NCBI GenBank assembly: GCA_934086395.1
Contig: CAKOIE010000004.1
Location: 1-64,000, forward strand
Direction of reading: 5' to 3'
Length of the DNA stretch: 64,000 nt
From: an uncultured Bacilli bacterium
GTDB taxonomy: Bacteria > Bacillota_I > Bacilli_A > RF39 > UBA660
Shown in pieces: positions 1 to 7,548 of the stretch. A program made the translations under genes and the position numbers. Position 1 is the stretch's first letter. Each line of letters begins with the position of its first letter. Below the pieces are notes generated by a model that worked only from the letters and a program-made list of their open reading frames with translations, had not been told where the DNA came from and made no database searches.

Positions 1-2
1 AA

Positions 3-194
3 ACAAATAGAAAATACTCTACTACTTCAATCATTAATTCACTCAAAAAATATACATCTAATAATTTAGAACATGATGTATATCTACAAAATTTTACTAA
101 TGATATTATTAAAGATTTATCTAATATTTATAATATTGATTTGTCTAGAAAGTATCTAACTTTATCAGAAATTAAAAAAATTTTAAATTTCTAA
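3..194 (+). pseudogene. C-terminal tail of a transposase (partial)
   Basis: A frame open from the window edge encodes 63 residues and ends at TAA 192-194. The tail, with the motif YLTLSEIKKIL near its end, resembles the C-terminus of IS1634/IS4-type DDE transposases, where a similar 'lt..eIr.I' block closes the protein. The N-terminus lies outside the window, so I cannot tell an intact gene from a remnant. A strong hairpin terminator follows at 222-264. The family assignment rests on resemblance recalled by eye and is tentative. Confidence 0.4.
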
Positions 195-221
195 AAAATT
201 TATTTTAATATACAACAAATG

Positions 222-264
222 AAAAACGCGCTAGCCCTCATACTAAAAGGATTAGCGCGTTTTT
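222..264 (+). terminator. Rho-independent terminator
   Basis: Perfect 12-bp arms AAAAACGCGCTA (222-233) and TAGCGCGTTTTT (253-264) enclose a 19-nt loop. The T-run ends the transcript of the transposase tail. The stem is much more GC-rich than its surroundings and could work in both directions. Confidence 0.85.
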
Positions 265-280
265 GCTGTCAAACTCAAGT

Positions 281-324
281 TATAAATATAACACATTAAA
301 AATATTTTAACAATAAGTTTTAAT
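281..324. repeat. 44-bp direct repeat, copy 1
   Basis: This 44-bp block matches 3888-3931 at 43 of 44 positions; the only difference is C versus T at base 12 of the unit. Copy 2 lies between the divergent LysR pseudogene and the membrane-protein gene, so it probably holds part of that intergenic region. Copy 1 has no such gene neighbours. The pair brackets the IS, the Abi gene and the LysR pseudogene. Confidence 0.8.
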
Positions 325-348
325 ATTTTCATAAAGTTTTAATATTTT

Positions 349-1890
349 CAATAAAAAAGAGTGAATTTTCTTCGCGATAAATTTTTGATATAATTACTAC
401 ATAATAAAGGTGGTATGTAGTAATGAATAGAAGCAAAGAAGAAAATTAAGAAAAGATAAGGATTTAGTAAAAGAACTATATTCTATAATAGTAAAATTTT
501 TACCTAAATTATTAGATATGTTTGGTAATTTAACTGATATTAGAAATCAAAGTTATGTTATTTATAAAATGAAAACTATTTGTGTTACGAGATTATTTGG
601 GCTTCTTTGTGGATTAACCACTATGACTGATACTTCTACTAATGATTTTAATTCTGATAATTGTATTAAAAATTTATCTAAAATATGTGGGCAAAATCTA
701 GAAGAAATTCCTTATTGGGAAACTATTCAAGATGTATTTATGAATATTAAAACTGATGAACTAAAAAATATTCAGAAATATTTTGTAAAAGCATTAATAC
801 GTTCTAAAATGTTTGATAAATATAGATTTAATGGTTGCTTTCAATTACTATTTGATGGCACTGGTTTATCTAATCATGATTATAATCTAAACAATAATTG
901 CCTTATCAGAAAGCATAGAAATGGTAAAATTTCTTATTATAAATATGTTTTAGAATGTAAATTAGTTGTTGGTAATATAGTTGTTAGTTTAGATTCTGAA
1001 TTTATCGAGAACGAAAAGATGTTAACTGATAAACAAAAATAGGATTGTGAAACTAATGCTTTTAAAAGAATGATTATAAGAATTAAAAAGAATTATCCAA
1101 AACTAAAATTTATTATTACTGGTGATGGACTTTATGCTACTGCTCCAATCATTAAGCTATGTAAAAAATATAATTTTAACTATATTTTTAATTTAAAGCT
1201 AGACAGATTAAAAGAAATAAATGAAACTTTTGAAGATAATATTAATTATAATAATGAAACTACACATAAAGATTATTATTTATCTACCAACATTAAATAT
1301 AAGGATATTATATTATTCGCTTTTAAATATGTAGAAACTAAAAAGAAAAAAACTACTGTTTTTAGATATATTAGTGACTTAGAAATCAAAGACTCTAATA
1401 TTAAAGAAATTTTTTCTATGGGAAGAAAGCGTTGGAAAATAGAAAATGAAGGTTTCTACACTCAAAAACATAGAACTTTCAATACATCTCATTTAAATAG
1501 TAGAAATGATACTGCTATAAAAAATCACTACTTCTTTATACAATTTGCTCATACTATTAGACAATTACTAGAATTAGGAAATATATTAACTAAATCATTA
1601 AAAATCAAAATAAAAGAAGTAAGTGCCCATTTATTAAAATCACTTACTTCAACCATCTCAGATCTTAATAATTTAGAAACTAATTTCCAATTAAGATTTG
1701 ATGATTAAATTATACAATATTTGTTCTTTGAAATCTAGTGTTTTTATTCAAAAAAATTTTTTAACCTGAAAAAGGTCTTTTCGTCATGACTTAAAATATT
1801 TAGGATTTGAGAAGAAAAAAACAGATAAAATTTTTTTTTATATATTTTACCTATTTTTAATAAAAGAAATTTATTCACTCTTTTTTACTG
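349..1890 (+). mobile_element. Degenerate IS with terminal inverted repeats
   Basis: The left end (from 349, CAATAAAAAAGAGTGAAT) and the reverse complement of the right end (1873-1890) match at about 17 of 18 positions, giving an element of roughly 1.54 kb. It contains one transposase gene with a frameshift and an in-frame amber codon. I see no clear target duplication, so the outer limits may be off by a few bases. The transposase is probably inactive, although the ends are intact enough to be moved in trans. Confidence 0.7.
423..1708 (+). pseudogene. IS transposase, broken (frameshift plus amber)
   Basis: The likely start is ATG 423, after AAAGGTGG. That frame stops at 447-449, while the main frame is open from 431, implying a frameshift near 445. 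The body then reads through to TAG 1040-1042 and continues in the same frame from 1043 to 1708. At the amber the text reads DKQK-stop-DCE. In DDE transposases of this kind the block is 'KQDCE', so a CAG to TAG change is likely. Features are an RNase-H-like core around LLFDGTGL and FIITGDGLYA, and a late RKRWKIENEGF block with the expected catalytic Glu. Repaired length is about 428 residues. Probably dead. Confidence 0.8.
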
Positions 1891-1925
1891 CCGTAAATGC
1901 AATTTTGCAATCTAAACAAAAAAAT

Positions 1926-2016
1926 ACCTAGCCTTCTAAATTAAGAAAACTAGGTTGAATGACTTAGAGCTTCTAAAGTTTTCTAAGCACTATTCATTAC
2001 TATTATATTAAAATTT
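1926..2016. repeat. Two related RNA-like hairpins downstream of the Abi_2 gene
   Basis: Hairpin 1 (1926-1955) has ACCTAG/CTAGGT arms with an inner CTT/AAG pair. Hairpin 2 (1963-1987) has CTTAGA/TCTAAG arms with an inner CTT/AAG. The text from 1961 to 2016 aligns with 2922-2977 on the other side of the Abi gene at roughly three quarters identity, while the stems keep pairing. The conserved fold with altered bases suggests structured RNA rather than simple repeats. On the minus strand these lie at the 3' end of the Abi transcript. They could be ncRNAs, terminators or binding sites. Confidence 0.55.
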
Positions 2017-2023
2017 TTTAAAA

Positions 2024-2896
2024 TTATACATTTGGAAAGCCCATAATTTTCAAAATATTATTAATACTAATAGAATTCAATTTACTATCTAATTTTTTTA
2101 TCTCTCTATCAACCGCTTTAGTTAAACTGTGATACTGTCTCTTAGTTAATAAAAATTCTAAAGCTCTCATTATCATATAAAAATTAGTAACATTATTTGT
2201 AGGGCATTTATAACTAGAATCAATTTGTTTAAATCCTAATGTACTTTTTTCTCTAAAGCAGAACAAGCGATCTGTGTGAGCCGAGATGTTACGAACACTT
2301 GTTAAATTTCTAAGAATTTGCTTTAATAAATTTTCTGGAATATTGAAATATTTAGCAATCTTTTGCCTATCTTGTAATTTTAATAATCCATAATATTTAC
2401 TCATTACACCAAAAGTTAAAATTTTCGTTAATACAAATGGTGGAATAAATCCATAATTATCCTTATAATGCGTTATTGCTAAATGTATTCCGTATGAACG
2501 ATTAATCTCATCATTTATAATTGATATTAGTTTATTTACTGTTTTACTAGAAGCAGAAGGATCAAAGTTTTTAATATCTAAATAATCTTGAAGCCCATAA
2601 TTTTCTGCAATACAATTAGCCATAAGGGATTTGATTAATATTTCAACCTCCAAAACATATTGCATCATTATTAATTTTAAATTTTTATCAAATTCATATA
2701 AAGCATATATTTCATCAAAAATAACATTAGGTAAATAATTATTATTTTTATCTTTAAAATTGTTTTTATAACTATTAATTATTGAATAATATGTACATCT
2801 TTCTAATTTTTTAATAGCACTAGTTCTGCTTTTAACAATTACACCTTTAGAAATTAAATAATCAATCAATTCATCATTAGTTTTAAATTCTTTCAT
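2024..2896 (-). CDS. Abi_2 (AbiD/AbiF-type) abortive-infection protein
   Basis: The protein is 290 residues when started at ATG 2896, where AAGGAGG sits at ideal spacing; the frame extends to a TTG at 2914 but that lacks a site. The order of motifs fits the Abi_2 family: an N-terminal 'D.LI.YL..KG' segment, the 'Y.II..Y' block, and a C-terminal RNISAH (about residues 202-207) matching the R-x4-6-H signature of HEPN ribonuclease folds. Known family members abort phage infection in lactococci. Here the gene is a singleton with related hairpins on both sides. The exact Abi subtype and target are not visible. Confidence 0.85.
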   Translation of the reverse strand: MKEFKTNDELIDYLISKGVIVKSRTSAIKKLERCTYYSIINSYKNNFKDKNNNYLPNVIFDEIYALYEFDKNLKLIMMQYVLEVEILIKSLMANCIAENYGLQDYLDIKNFDPSASSKTVNKLISIINDEINRSYGIHLAITHYKDNYGFIPPFVLTKILTFGVMSKYYGLLKLQDRQKIAKYFNIPENLLKQILRNLTSVRNISAHTDRLFCFREKSTLGFKQIDSSYKCPTNNVTNFYMIMRALEFLLTKRQYHSLTKAVDREIKKLDSKLNSISINNILKIMGFPNV

Positions 2897-2921
2897 ATAT
2901 GCCTCCTTAACCAAAAAAAAT

Positions 2922-2977
2922 GACCTAAGGCTTCAAAAGTTTCCTAGGCACCATTCGTTAGTAATATATCAAAATTT
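2922..2977. repeat. Hairpin repeat upstream of the Abi_2 gene
   Basis: The hairpin at 2924-2948 (CCTA..GG / CC..TAGG arms, inner CTT/AAG) and the text that follows copy 1961-2016. Stem bases differ between the copies on both sides, consistent with compensatory change. On the minus strand this falls in the 5' leader, about 26 bases before the Abi start codon. It is a candidate regulatory RNA or anti-toxin-like RNA element. Confidence 0.55.
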
Positions 2978-3010
2978 ATTTATACTTGTCAATATCATCT
3001 TTAAAAATTT

Positions 3011-3862
3011 TCAAAAAAATTTTTTTGATGATAGAGATAAATTTTCATCAACATAAGATATAGCTATTCTTTTCGTAATTTCAATATCTACTGTTTTCAA
3101 TGAATCATCTTTTATTAATCTTTTAGGCAATAATCCAATTCCCATACCTTTATTTACAAAGTCTATTGAAGAGATATAGTTTGATGTTTCAATTGATAAA
3201 TTTCTATCAATATTATTTTTTCGTAATAAATTTTCAAATGTTTTTCTTTCGCTCTATGTACTTGTTGGTAATATTAAAGGATAATCTTTAATATCATTAA
3301 GTGTATTAATTAAATATTGTTTATTAGAAAAACATAAACAATATTTCTTCTCAGCAATATCATTACTAACTATACCACTAGATTTTTGTAAATCTATTTT
3401 TTCATCTATAACAAAGTCAATATTATAATGAGATAGTTTTTCATATAATTCCTTTGATGGCAAATTAATAATTTTAAATATTGCCTTAGGATATTTTTTC
3501 TTAAATTCTTCTATTTTTTCATTCAAAATATCAATTTCAATATCTGATGATATACCAATAGATATTTTACCACTATTTAGATCTTTATTTTGTAAATAAG
3601 TTTTTTCAGTGATATACAATAAATTATAAGCTTTTTCATAGCCATCAAATAATATTTTTCCATCTTCTGTTAATTCAATATAATTTTTGGACTTTTTATT
3701 AATTAGCTTAGTTCCCATTAATTGTTCTAAAGATTTAATATGTCTTGATACGTTCGTTTTATCTATATTAAGTTTAGTGGCAGCATCGTTATAATCTTTT
3801 GATTGTTCTACAATTACAAAGGTTCTTATTAAATCAAGATTCATTGTTTGAGTATTTAACAT
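3011..3862 (-). pseudogene. LysR-family transcription regulator, amber-interrupted
   Basis: An N-terminal winged HTH (about residues 8-65, with NVSRHIKSLEQLMG) is followed by a substrate-binding domain. The frame stops at TAG 3254-3256 after residue 202. It continues in the same frame for another 80 codons to TGA 3011-3013, giving about 283 residues, typical of LysR proteins. The continued part keeps a GMGIGLLP segment typical of the effector domain, so this is a single-base nonsense mutation in an otherwise intact gene. It is divergent from the membrane-protein gene at 4008, its probable former target. Confidence 0.8.
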
Positions 3863-3887
3863 AGCCTTTTATTTTACTTATTTTCTT

Positions 3888-3931
3888 TATAAATATAATA
3901 CATTAAAAATATTTTAACAATAAGTTTTAAT
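3888..3931. repeat. 44-bp direct repeat, copy 2
   Basis: Partner of 281-324 (43 of 44 identical). It lies in the divergent intergenic region between the LysR pseudogene and the downstream membrane-protein gene, where a promoter or operator would be expected. Its presence on both sides of the patch suggests duplication or recombination when the intervening DNA was acquired. Confidence 0.8.
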
Positions 3932-4007
3932 TATTTTTAAGTACAGTTATGATACATTCATTTTATCTTTAATTTTATTAATTAATATGATAAGATATTT
4001 TTAGAAT

Positions 4008-4667
4008 ATGAGGGATATAGTGAAAAAGAATTATAATTATACATTAATACTATTTATATTAGTATTATTAAGTTATTTGTTTAATAATGTAAATATTATT
4101 ATTTATAATAACGCTAGTATATCAATAGGAGTATTACTTTACTCTTTAACATTCTTAGTTAGTTCTATAATGATTGAAAGAAATAAATTAAATGATTGTA
4201 AAAAATATATTTATTCATCAATTAAATATATAATATTATTTTTTATAATTGTAACTATATTATGTCAAGTTAATAGTATAAATGATTTAATAGTTTCATT
4301 AAAGAATGTTTTTACACCTAATAAGTTATATTTAAGTACATTTAAGATATATTTACCAGATATATATAAATTAACTATATATTTAGTAGTTTATTATTTT
4401 TCACATTATATATTCTTTATTACATACGAAGTAACTTGTGAAAATGCTGGATATTTAGTTGCATTTTTAACATCAATATTAATTGGATTTATATTAGATC
4501 AAATGATATTTACAACTATTTATTATATTCCATATTTATTTAGTAATAAGATTATAATAAAAGACTTTTTAAATATTTTAACTAGTAATTTTATAGTAAC
4601 TTTAACAAGTTCAATTATACTACTTATATTTGCATTTATATTTAATAGAAATAAAAGTTCTAAATAA
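4008..4667 (+). CDS. Integral membrane protein, possibly VUT/YhhQ-like transporter
   Basis: A 219-residue protein with about six hydrophobic helices and few charged residues. The ISIGVLLYSLTFLVSSIMIE segment and a late DQMIFTTIYYIPYL segment recall the VUT (YhhQ/QueT-type queuosine-precursor transporter) family, which is about this long, but the match is loose. The annotated ATG may not be the real start: GAGGGAT precedes a GTG at 4020, giving a 215-residue protein. The gene is divergent from the LysR pseudogene and ends in its own terminator. Treat it as an unknown transporter-like protein. Confidence 0.5.
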   Translation: MRDIVKKNYNYTLILFILVLLSYLFNNVNIIIYNNASISIGVLLYSLTFLVSSIMIERNKLNDCKKYIYSSIKYIILFFIIVTILCQVNSINDLIVSLKNVFTPNKLYLSTFKIYLPDIYKLTIYLVVYYFSHYIFFITYEVTCENAGYLVAFLTSILIGFILDQMIFTTIYYIPYLFSNKIIIKDFLNILTSNFIVTLTSSIILLIFAFIFNRNKSSK

Positions 4668-4686
4668 ATTAAGATTTAGAACTTTT
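4653..4686 (+). terminator. Terminator overlapping the stop codon
   Basis: Perfect 13-bp arms AAAAGTTCTAAAT (4653-4665) and ATTTAGAACTTTT (4674-4686) close the membrane-protein transcript. The left arm includes the last codons of the gene. Confidence 0.85.
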
Positions 4687-4821
4687 TAAATGTTTTATTA
4701 TTTCATTTATATGTTTGCATTTTTAGGTGATTACTCCCTTGATGATGATCATTTATGAACCGGTACTACAAACTCTACCAAATTCATTTTTTCTGCCTAT
4801 CAATTATTTTTAGCTTTATTA

Positions 4822-4948
4822 TCAGTTGCGGAATGTTGGAGCAAGACCATTGGTACCACGGTCACTCCACACGAAGTCACCAAGCAAAATAACAAAACCA
4901 ATAAATAAACAACCAGGCACACCTAATTTACATCGGCTTTCCTATTTC
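4822..4948 (-). pseudogene. C-terminal remnant of a surface (variable) protein
   Basis: On the minus strand a short frame ends in GTNGLAPTFRN before TGA 4822-4824. This parallels the C-terminus of the 6056-7420 protein (GFAPAFRIG), and the nucleotide match CGGAAYGYTGGAGCAA is clear. The last 60 or so bases are GC-rich, unlike the flanks. Everything upstream of about 4948 is lost. I read it as the tail of a deleted paralogue. The rest of 4687-4821 holds no gene I can support. Confidence 0.6.
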
Positions 4949-4963
4949 AAAAGTTGTCAAAAA

Positions 4964-5335
4964 TCATTTTTTAACAAACTTAGAAACCAATAAATCAATT
5001 TTTTTATCATCATCTATCTCTTTATTATTTATCTTCTTTAATTTCTTATCAAGAACATCCATACAAGATTTAGAAAAAAGCAATAATACTCTTCTAAGTA
5101 AAATGTCTTCATACCTAACAGGATTAACACTATTAGCCATAGAAACAAGTTCAGCTTGTTTACATACATATTTTTCAATAGGTATTATATAAATATTAGT
5201 CCTACTTCTTATTTAATTTAGAAACATGCCTTAAAGTTTCCACTTGAATAACATAAGAATTATCCACATACTCTAAACCATTAGGTTTTCTTTTAAACTT
5301 AGGTTAGGTTTCCTTTTAAACTTAGGTATTGACAT
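4964..5335 (-). pseudogene. Avd-like four-helix DGR accessory protein, multiply frameshifted
   Basis: Starting at ATG 5335 the text reads MSIPKFKRKPN, then a 23-bp tandem duplication shifts the frame. The correct frame resumes as GLEYVDNSYVIQVETLRHVSKLNKK, runs into a stop, continues in a new frame with ANSVNPVRYEDILLRR, and shifts again before a Lys-rich end at TGA 4964-4966. The MS.PK.KR start and the 'ANSxxPxxxxxxxLRR' block match what I recall of Avd-like four-helix proteins that sit beside DGR reverse transcriptases in Bacillota. At least three lesions make it dead. Its neighbours are a surface-protein gene and a surface-protein tail, which supports a decayed DGR cassette. Confidence 0.5.
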
Positions 5336-5442
5336 CTTACTATCTCTATTCTAATATAAAATATCTAATAAATTATTAGCATACTTATATGTATTAATAT
5401 AATATTTTCGATATCTAGGTAATAATAATTCATTAATTCTTA

Positions 5443-5880
5443 TTAAAATATAATATCTTTAAATATACTCTTATATAAAGAATTAACATAATTATATTTA
5501 TCTATTAACTCTTTATTACATTTATTTATATATTTATGTTTTTTATATCTTCTTTTTATTCTTACACATTCATAATAATCATACATTCTATTAACTTGTA
5601 AATCATACATATCTAAAAATTTATTATATAAAACTTTTAAATAACTTCTAGCTAATTTAATAATTAAATTACAATATACTATATCTTCAAAATTACTTAT
5701 TTTATAATTTATTAAATAAGTAAATAGTTTATATTCTTTATCACAATAATCACTTACAGGATCTTTATATCTACTATTTTTATTATTTTTTAAATTGACT
5801 ACTAAAAATAACATTTCACATTTAATATTAAAACTGATTTTATATACATTTAGTATTTTTTTATTATATTTTTCTTTCAT
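5443..5880 (-). CDS. Lys/Tyr-rich helical protein of unknown function
   Basis: 145 residues, strongly basic, predicted mostly helical, with no membrane segment or signal peptide. GAGGT lies upstream of the ATG. It sits between the surface-protein gene (upstream on the same strand) and the Avd-like pseudogene, so it may belong to the same former DGR cassette or be a second four-helix protein. I recognise no domain. Very AT-biased codons (Asn, Lys, Tyr, Ile) and the decayed surroundings leave open that this is also a remnant. Confidence 0.5.
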   Translation of the reverse strand: MKEKYNKKILNVYKISFNIKCEMLFLVVNLKNNKNSRYKDPVSDYCDKEYKLFTYLINYKISNFEDIVYCNLIIKLARSYLKVLYNKFLDMYDLQVNRMYDYYECVRIKRRYKKHKYINKCNKELIDKYNYVNSLYKSIFKDIIF

Positions 5881-5948
5881 TATTTTTGGTACCTCAATTG
5901 TTTCCTTACCGGAAAAAACTTAATGATTTCTTTTATTTTTATTTTGTC

Positions 5949-6010
5949 GGGCCGTCTATTTTACTCGCTTTCGCTCGCGTGGCCGGCCCTCTAGGAACCA
6001 ATTTTCCTAG
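5949..6010. repeat. GC-rich double inverted repeat downstream of the surface-protein gene
   Basis: Arms GGGCCG (5949-5954) and CGGCCC (5984-5989) enclose a GC-rich stretch with two CGCT copies. Immediately next is CTAGGAA (5991-5997) / TTCCTAG (6004-6010) with a 6-nt loop. The block is far richer in G and C than its neighbourhood and lies about 45 bp past the surface-protein stop. It could be a terminator pair or the DNA hairpin that aids homing in DGRs. Confidence 0.5.
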
Positions 6011-6055
6011 TCTTGTTTTACTTTATATGTTTTTCTTTACGCTTAGTTTACACAA

Positions 6056-7420
6056 TTATCCGATACGGAACGCTGGAGCAAAGCCAGCACTATAGCCATT
6101 ACCAGTACCAATGACACCACTGTCGCCGGTGTGATGGACACAAAAGAAGGCATCGTTAAAGTTAGAAGTGGCACCACGAAGCCACCAACGTCCATTCGAA
6201 CCTTTGTTCTTCTTTATAGTAGCCGATTTGTTATCTGTGATGGTTACACCTTTATTTGCATAATAATCTAATTGTCTGGTTTGTTTATAGGCTGTATCAT
6301 TTGATGAAGATGTAATGCTGGGATCTTTTTTAAATACTTCACCCTCACTTAGTAAATATATTTTATCGTTTGATTCCCAGTTACCATCAGGTCTTTTTGC
6401 GTTATTATCACTACTACCATAACCTGATACCACTTTTGTATCTATTATTATATTTCTTAATTCTTCTGGTAAGTTATTAAAGAAAGTTCCATTTGCATAG
6501 GTTCTCGTTGTGGTTGCTGGCCAGCCGCCTTTATTTGTGTCATTTGAATTTATCCTTCTTTCTTCTAATATATCTGCAAACTCTACTACAAATCCACAGG
6601 CTGTTTGGGAAAAATCATCTCTAGTAGTGCATTCTTCTGGTGTTGATTTATTAGCAATTCTTACTGTATATGGTTTATTACCTATTAATACTGTTTTTGT
6701 ATCTCCGACATTATATACATTAGATGAGGTATTATCAGCTATTGTTTCCCATGTATCTTCAGCAAATGTTTTTGGTGTTGGTGCTTCATAGTTTACTACT
6801 ACTTTACCATTAAATGTTTTTCCTTTTTCACTATCTTGATTTAAACCATTATCGGGAAATTGGATTATTAAATTGAATTCAATACTTTGGTTTTCTTTAT
6901 TTTCTTTAAATTCTCCGGTTACCATTTCGGTATATTTTTTACCAATTTTTAAGGTTCCATGAGTATATCCTGTTTTACTTGCATTTCCAGGAATTGTTTG
7001 ATTTAAGTAATCGCTTTCTGTTTTGTTTGCTTCTGGTGTTACTACATAATTTGATGTTACATTTTCATTTGTTGTTGTTCTTTTTATATAGTAGTGGATC
7101 ATTCCATCACTAAATGTAGAATTATATTTTAGTCCTACTTTATATGGCATTTTTAAACCATTTGTTGTATTTGTTCCTGTTAAGGTAAATGTTTTATTTG
7201 CTAGTATAGTGTTACTTGGTTCAATGTTTTTACTTGTTAGTAAATCACTTGTTCCATCACTATAATTTATTAACATCTTACCTCCTTCTATGGATACTAA
7301 GGATGTTGATCCTTGATTGTTTAGTGCTGTAAAGTATGCAAATGTACTACCTATTAGCACTATTAAAAGCATTGTTATAGTTGTTCCAATAACTATTAAG
7401 CTAATATTGTCTTTTTTCAT
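6056..7420 (-). CDS. TasA-like surface protein with DUF6273-like C-terminal domain (type A)
   Basis: 454 residues. Residues 1-30 form a hydrophobic N-terminal segment ending ...GSTFAYFT, like the SipW-dependent signal of TasA/CalY proteins. Residues 30-215 are a beta-rich stalk shared with the paralogues at 48-64 kb (FTLTGTNTT, YTHGTLK, QDSEKGK). Residues 215-454 are a lectin-like domain (WPATTTRTYANGTFF, RWWLRGATSNF) ending GFAPAFRIG. The last 140 bp of the gene are GC-rich against an AT-rich body, as in DGR variable regions. Secreted or surface-anchored role is inferred. No SipW-type peptidase is in the window. Next to it lie an Avd-like pseudogene and a GC-rich hairpin pair. Confidence 0.75.
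   Translation of the reverse strand: MKKDNISLIVIGTTITMLLIVLIGSTFAYFTALNNQGSTSLVSIEGGKMLINYSDGTSDLLTSKNIEPSNTILANKTFTLTGTNTTNGLKMPYKVGLKYNSTFSDGMIHYYIKRTTTNENVTSNYVVTPEANKTESDYLNQTIPGNASKTGYTHGTLKIGKKYTEMVTGEFKENKENQSIEFNLIIQFPDNGLNQDSEKGKTFNGKVVVNYEAPTPKTFAEDTWETIADNTSSNVYNVGDTKTVLIGNKPYTVRIANKSTPEECTTRDDFSQTACGFVVEFADILEERRINSNDTNKGGWPATTTRTYANGTFFNNLPEELRNIIIDTKVVSGYGSSDNNAKRPDGNWESNDKIYLLSEGEVFKKDPSITSSSNDTAYKQTRQLDYYANKGVTITDNKSATIKKNKGSNGRWWLRGATSNFNDAFFCVHHTGDSGVIGTGNGYSAGFAPAFRIG
6059..6200 (-). other. Candidate variable region of the type A surface protein
   Basis: The last 47 or so codons are rich in C/T-ending codons for residues such as N, H, G, S and T, and have elevated GC. They end in a conserved TTCCGTAT block also seen in the paralogue at 48942. 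This is the position of a DGR variable region. No second copy similar enough for base-level comparison exists in the window, so the call rests on composition and position. Confidence 0.4.
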
Positions 7421-7447
7421 TTTCTTTATCTCCTTCTATCTTTATTA

Positions 7448-7477
7448 ATTATAGGATAAATCGTCTTCCCTGGTCAA
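7448..7477 (-). promoter_or_regulatory. Promoter of the type A surface-protein gene
   Basis: On the minus strand TTGACC (7477-7472), an 18-bp spacer and TATAAT (7453-7448). The CTTGAC context recurs before four paralogues, suggesting a common expression signal. Confidence 0.75.
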
Positions 7478-7548
7478 GTGCGAATCTAATGTTTAGTATA
7501 TTAATATTTATAAAAAAATGTTAATATAATTATTAGGTGATTGGAATT

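Noticed and set aside
1040..3256. TAG as a recoded sense codon
   Set aside because: TAG ends several intact genes here (for example the LTA-synthase-like gene at 9478-9480 and the HD-hydrolase gene at 10609-10611), so TAG is a normal stop and the two broken genes are better seen as mutants.
4700..5442. DGR template repeat or reverse transcriptase in the decayed region
   Set aside because: I searched by eye for the constant borders of the variable segments (GGCGACAATGTCCA, GCCGGC) and for a YxDD-type reverse-transcriptase frame. Neither occurs here or elsewhere in the window outside the surface-protein genes.
5886..6095. Plus-strand 69-residue frame
   Set aside because: It runs antisense through the GC-rich hairpins and the 3' end of the surface-protein gene and has no ribosome site; it is a shadow.
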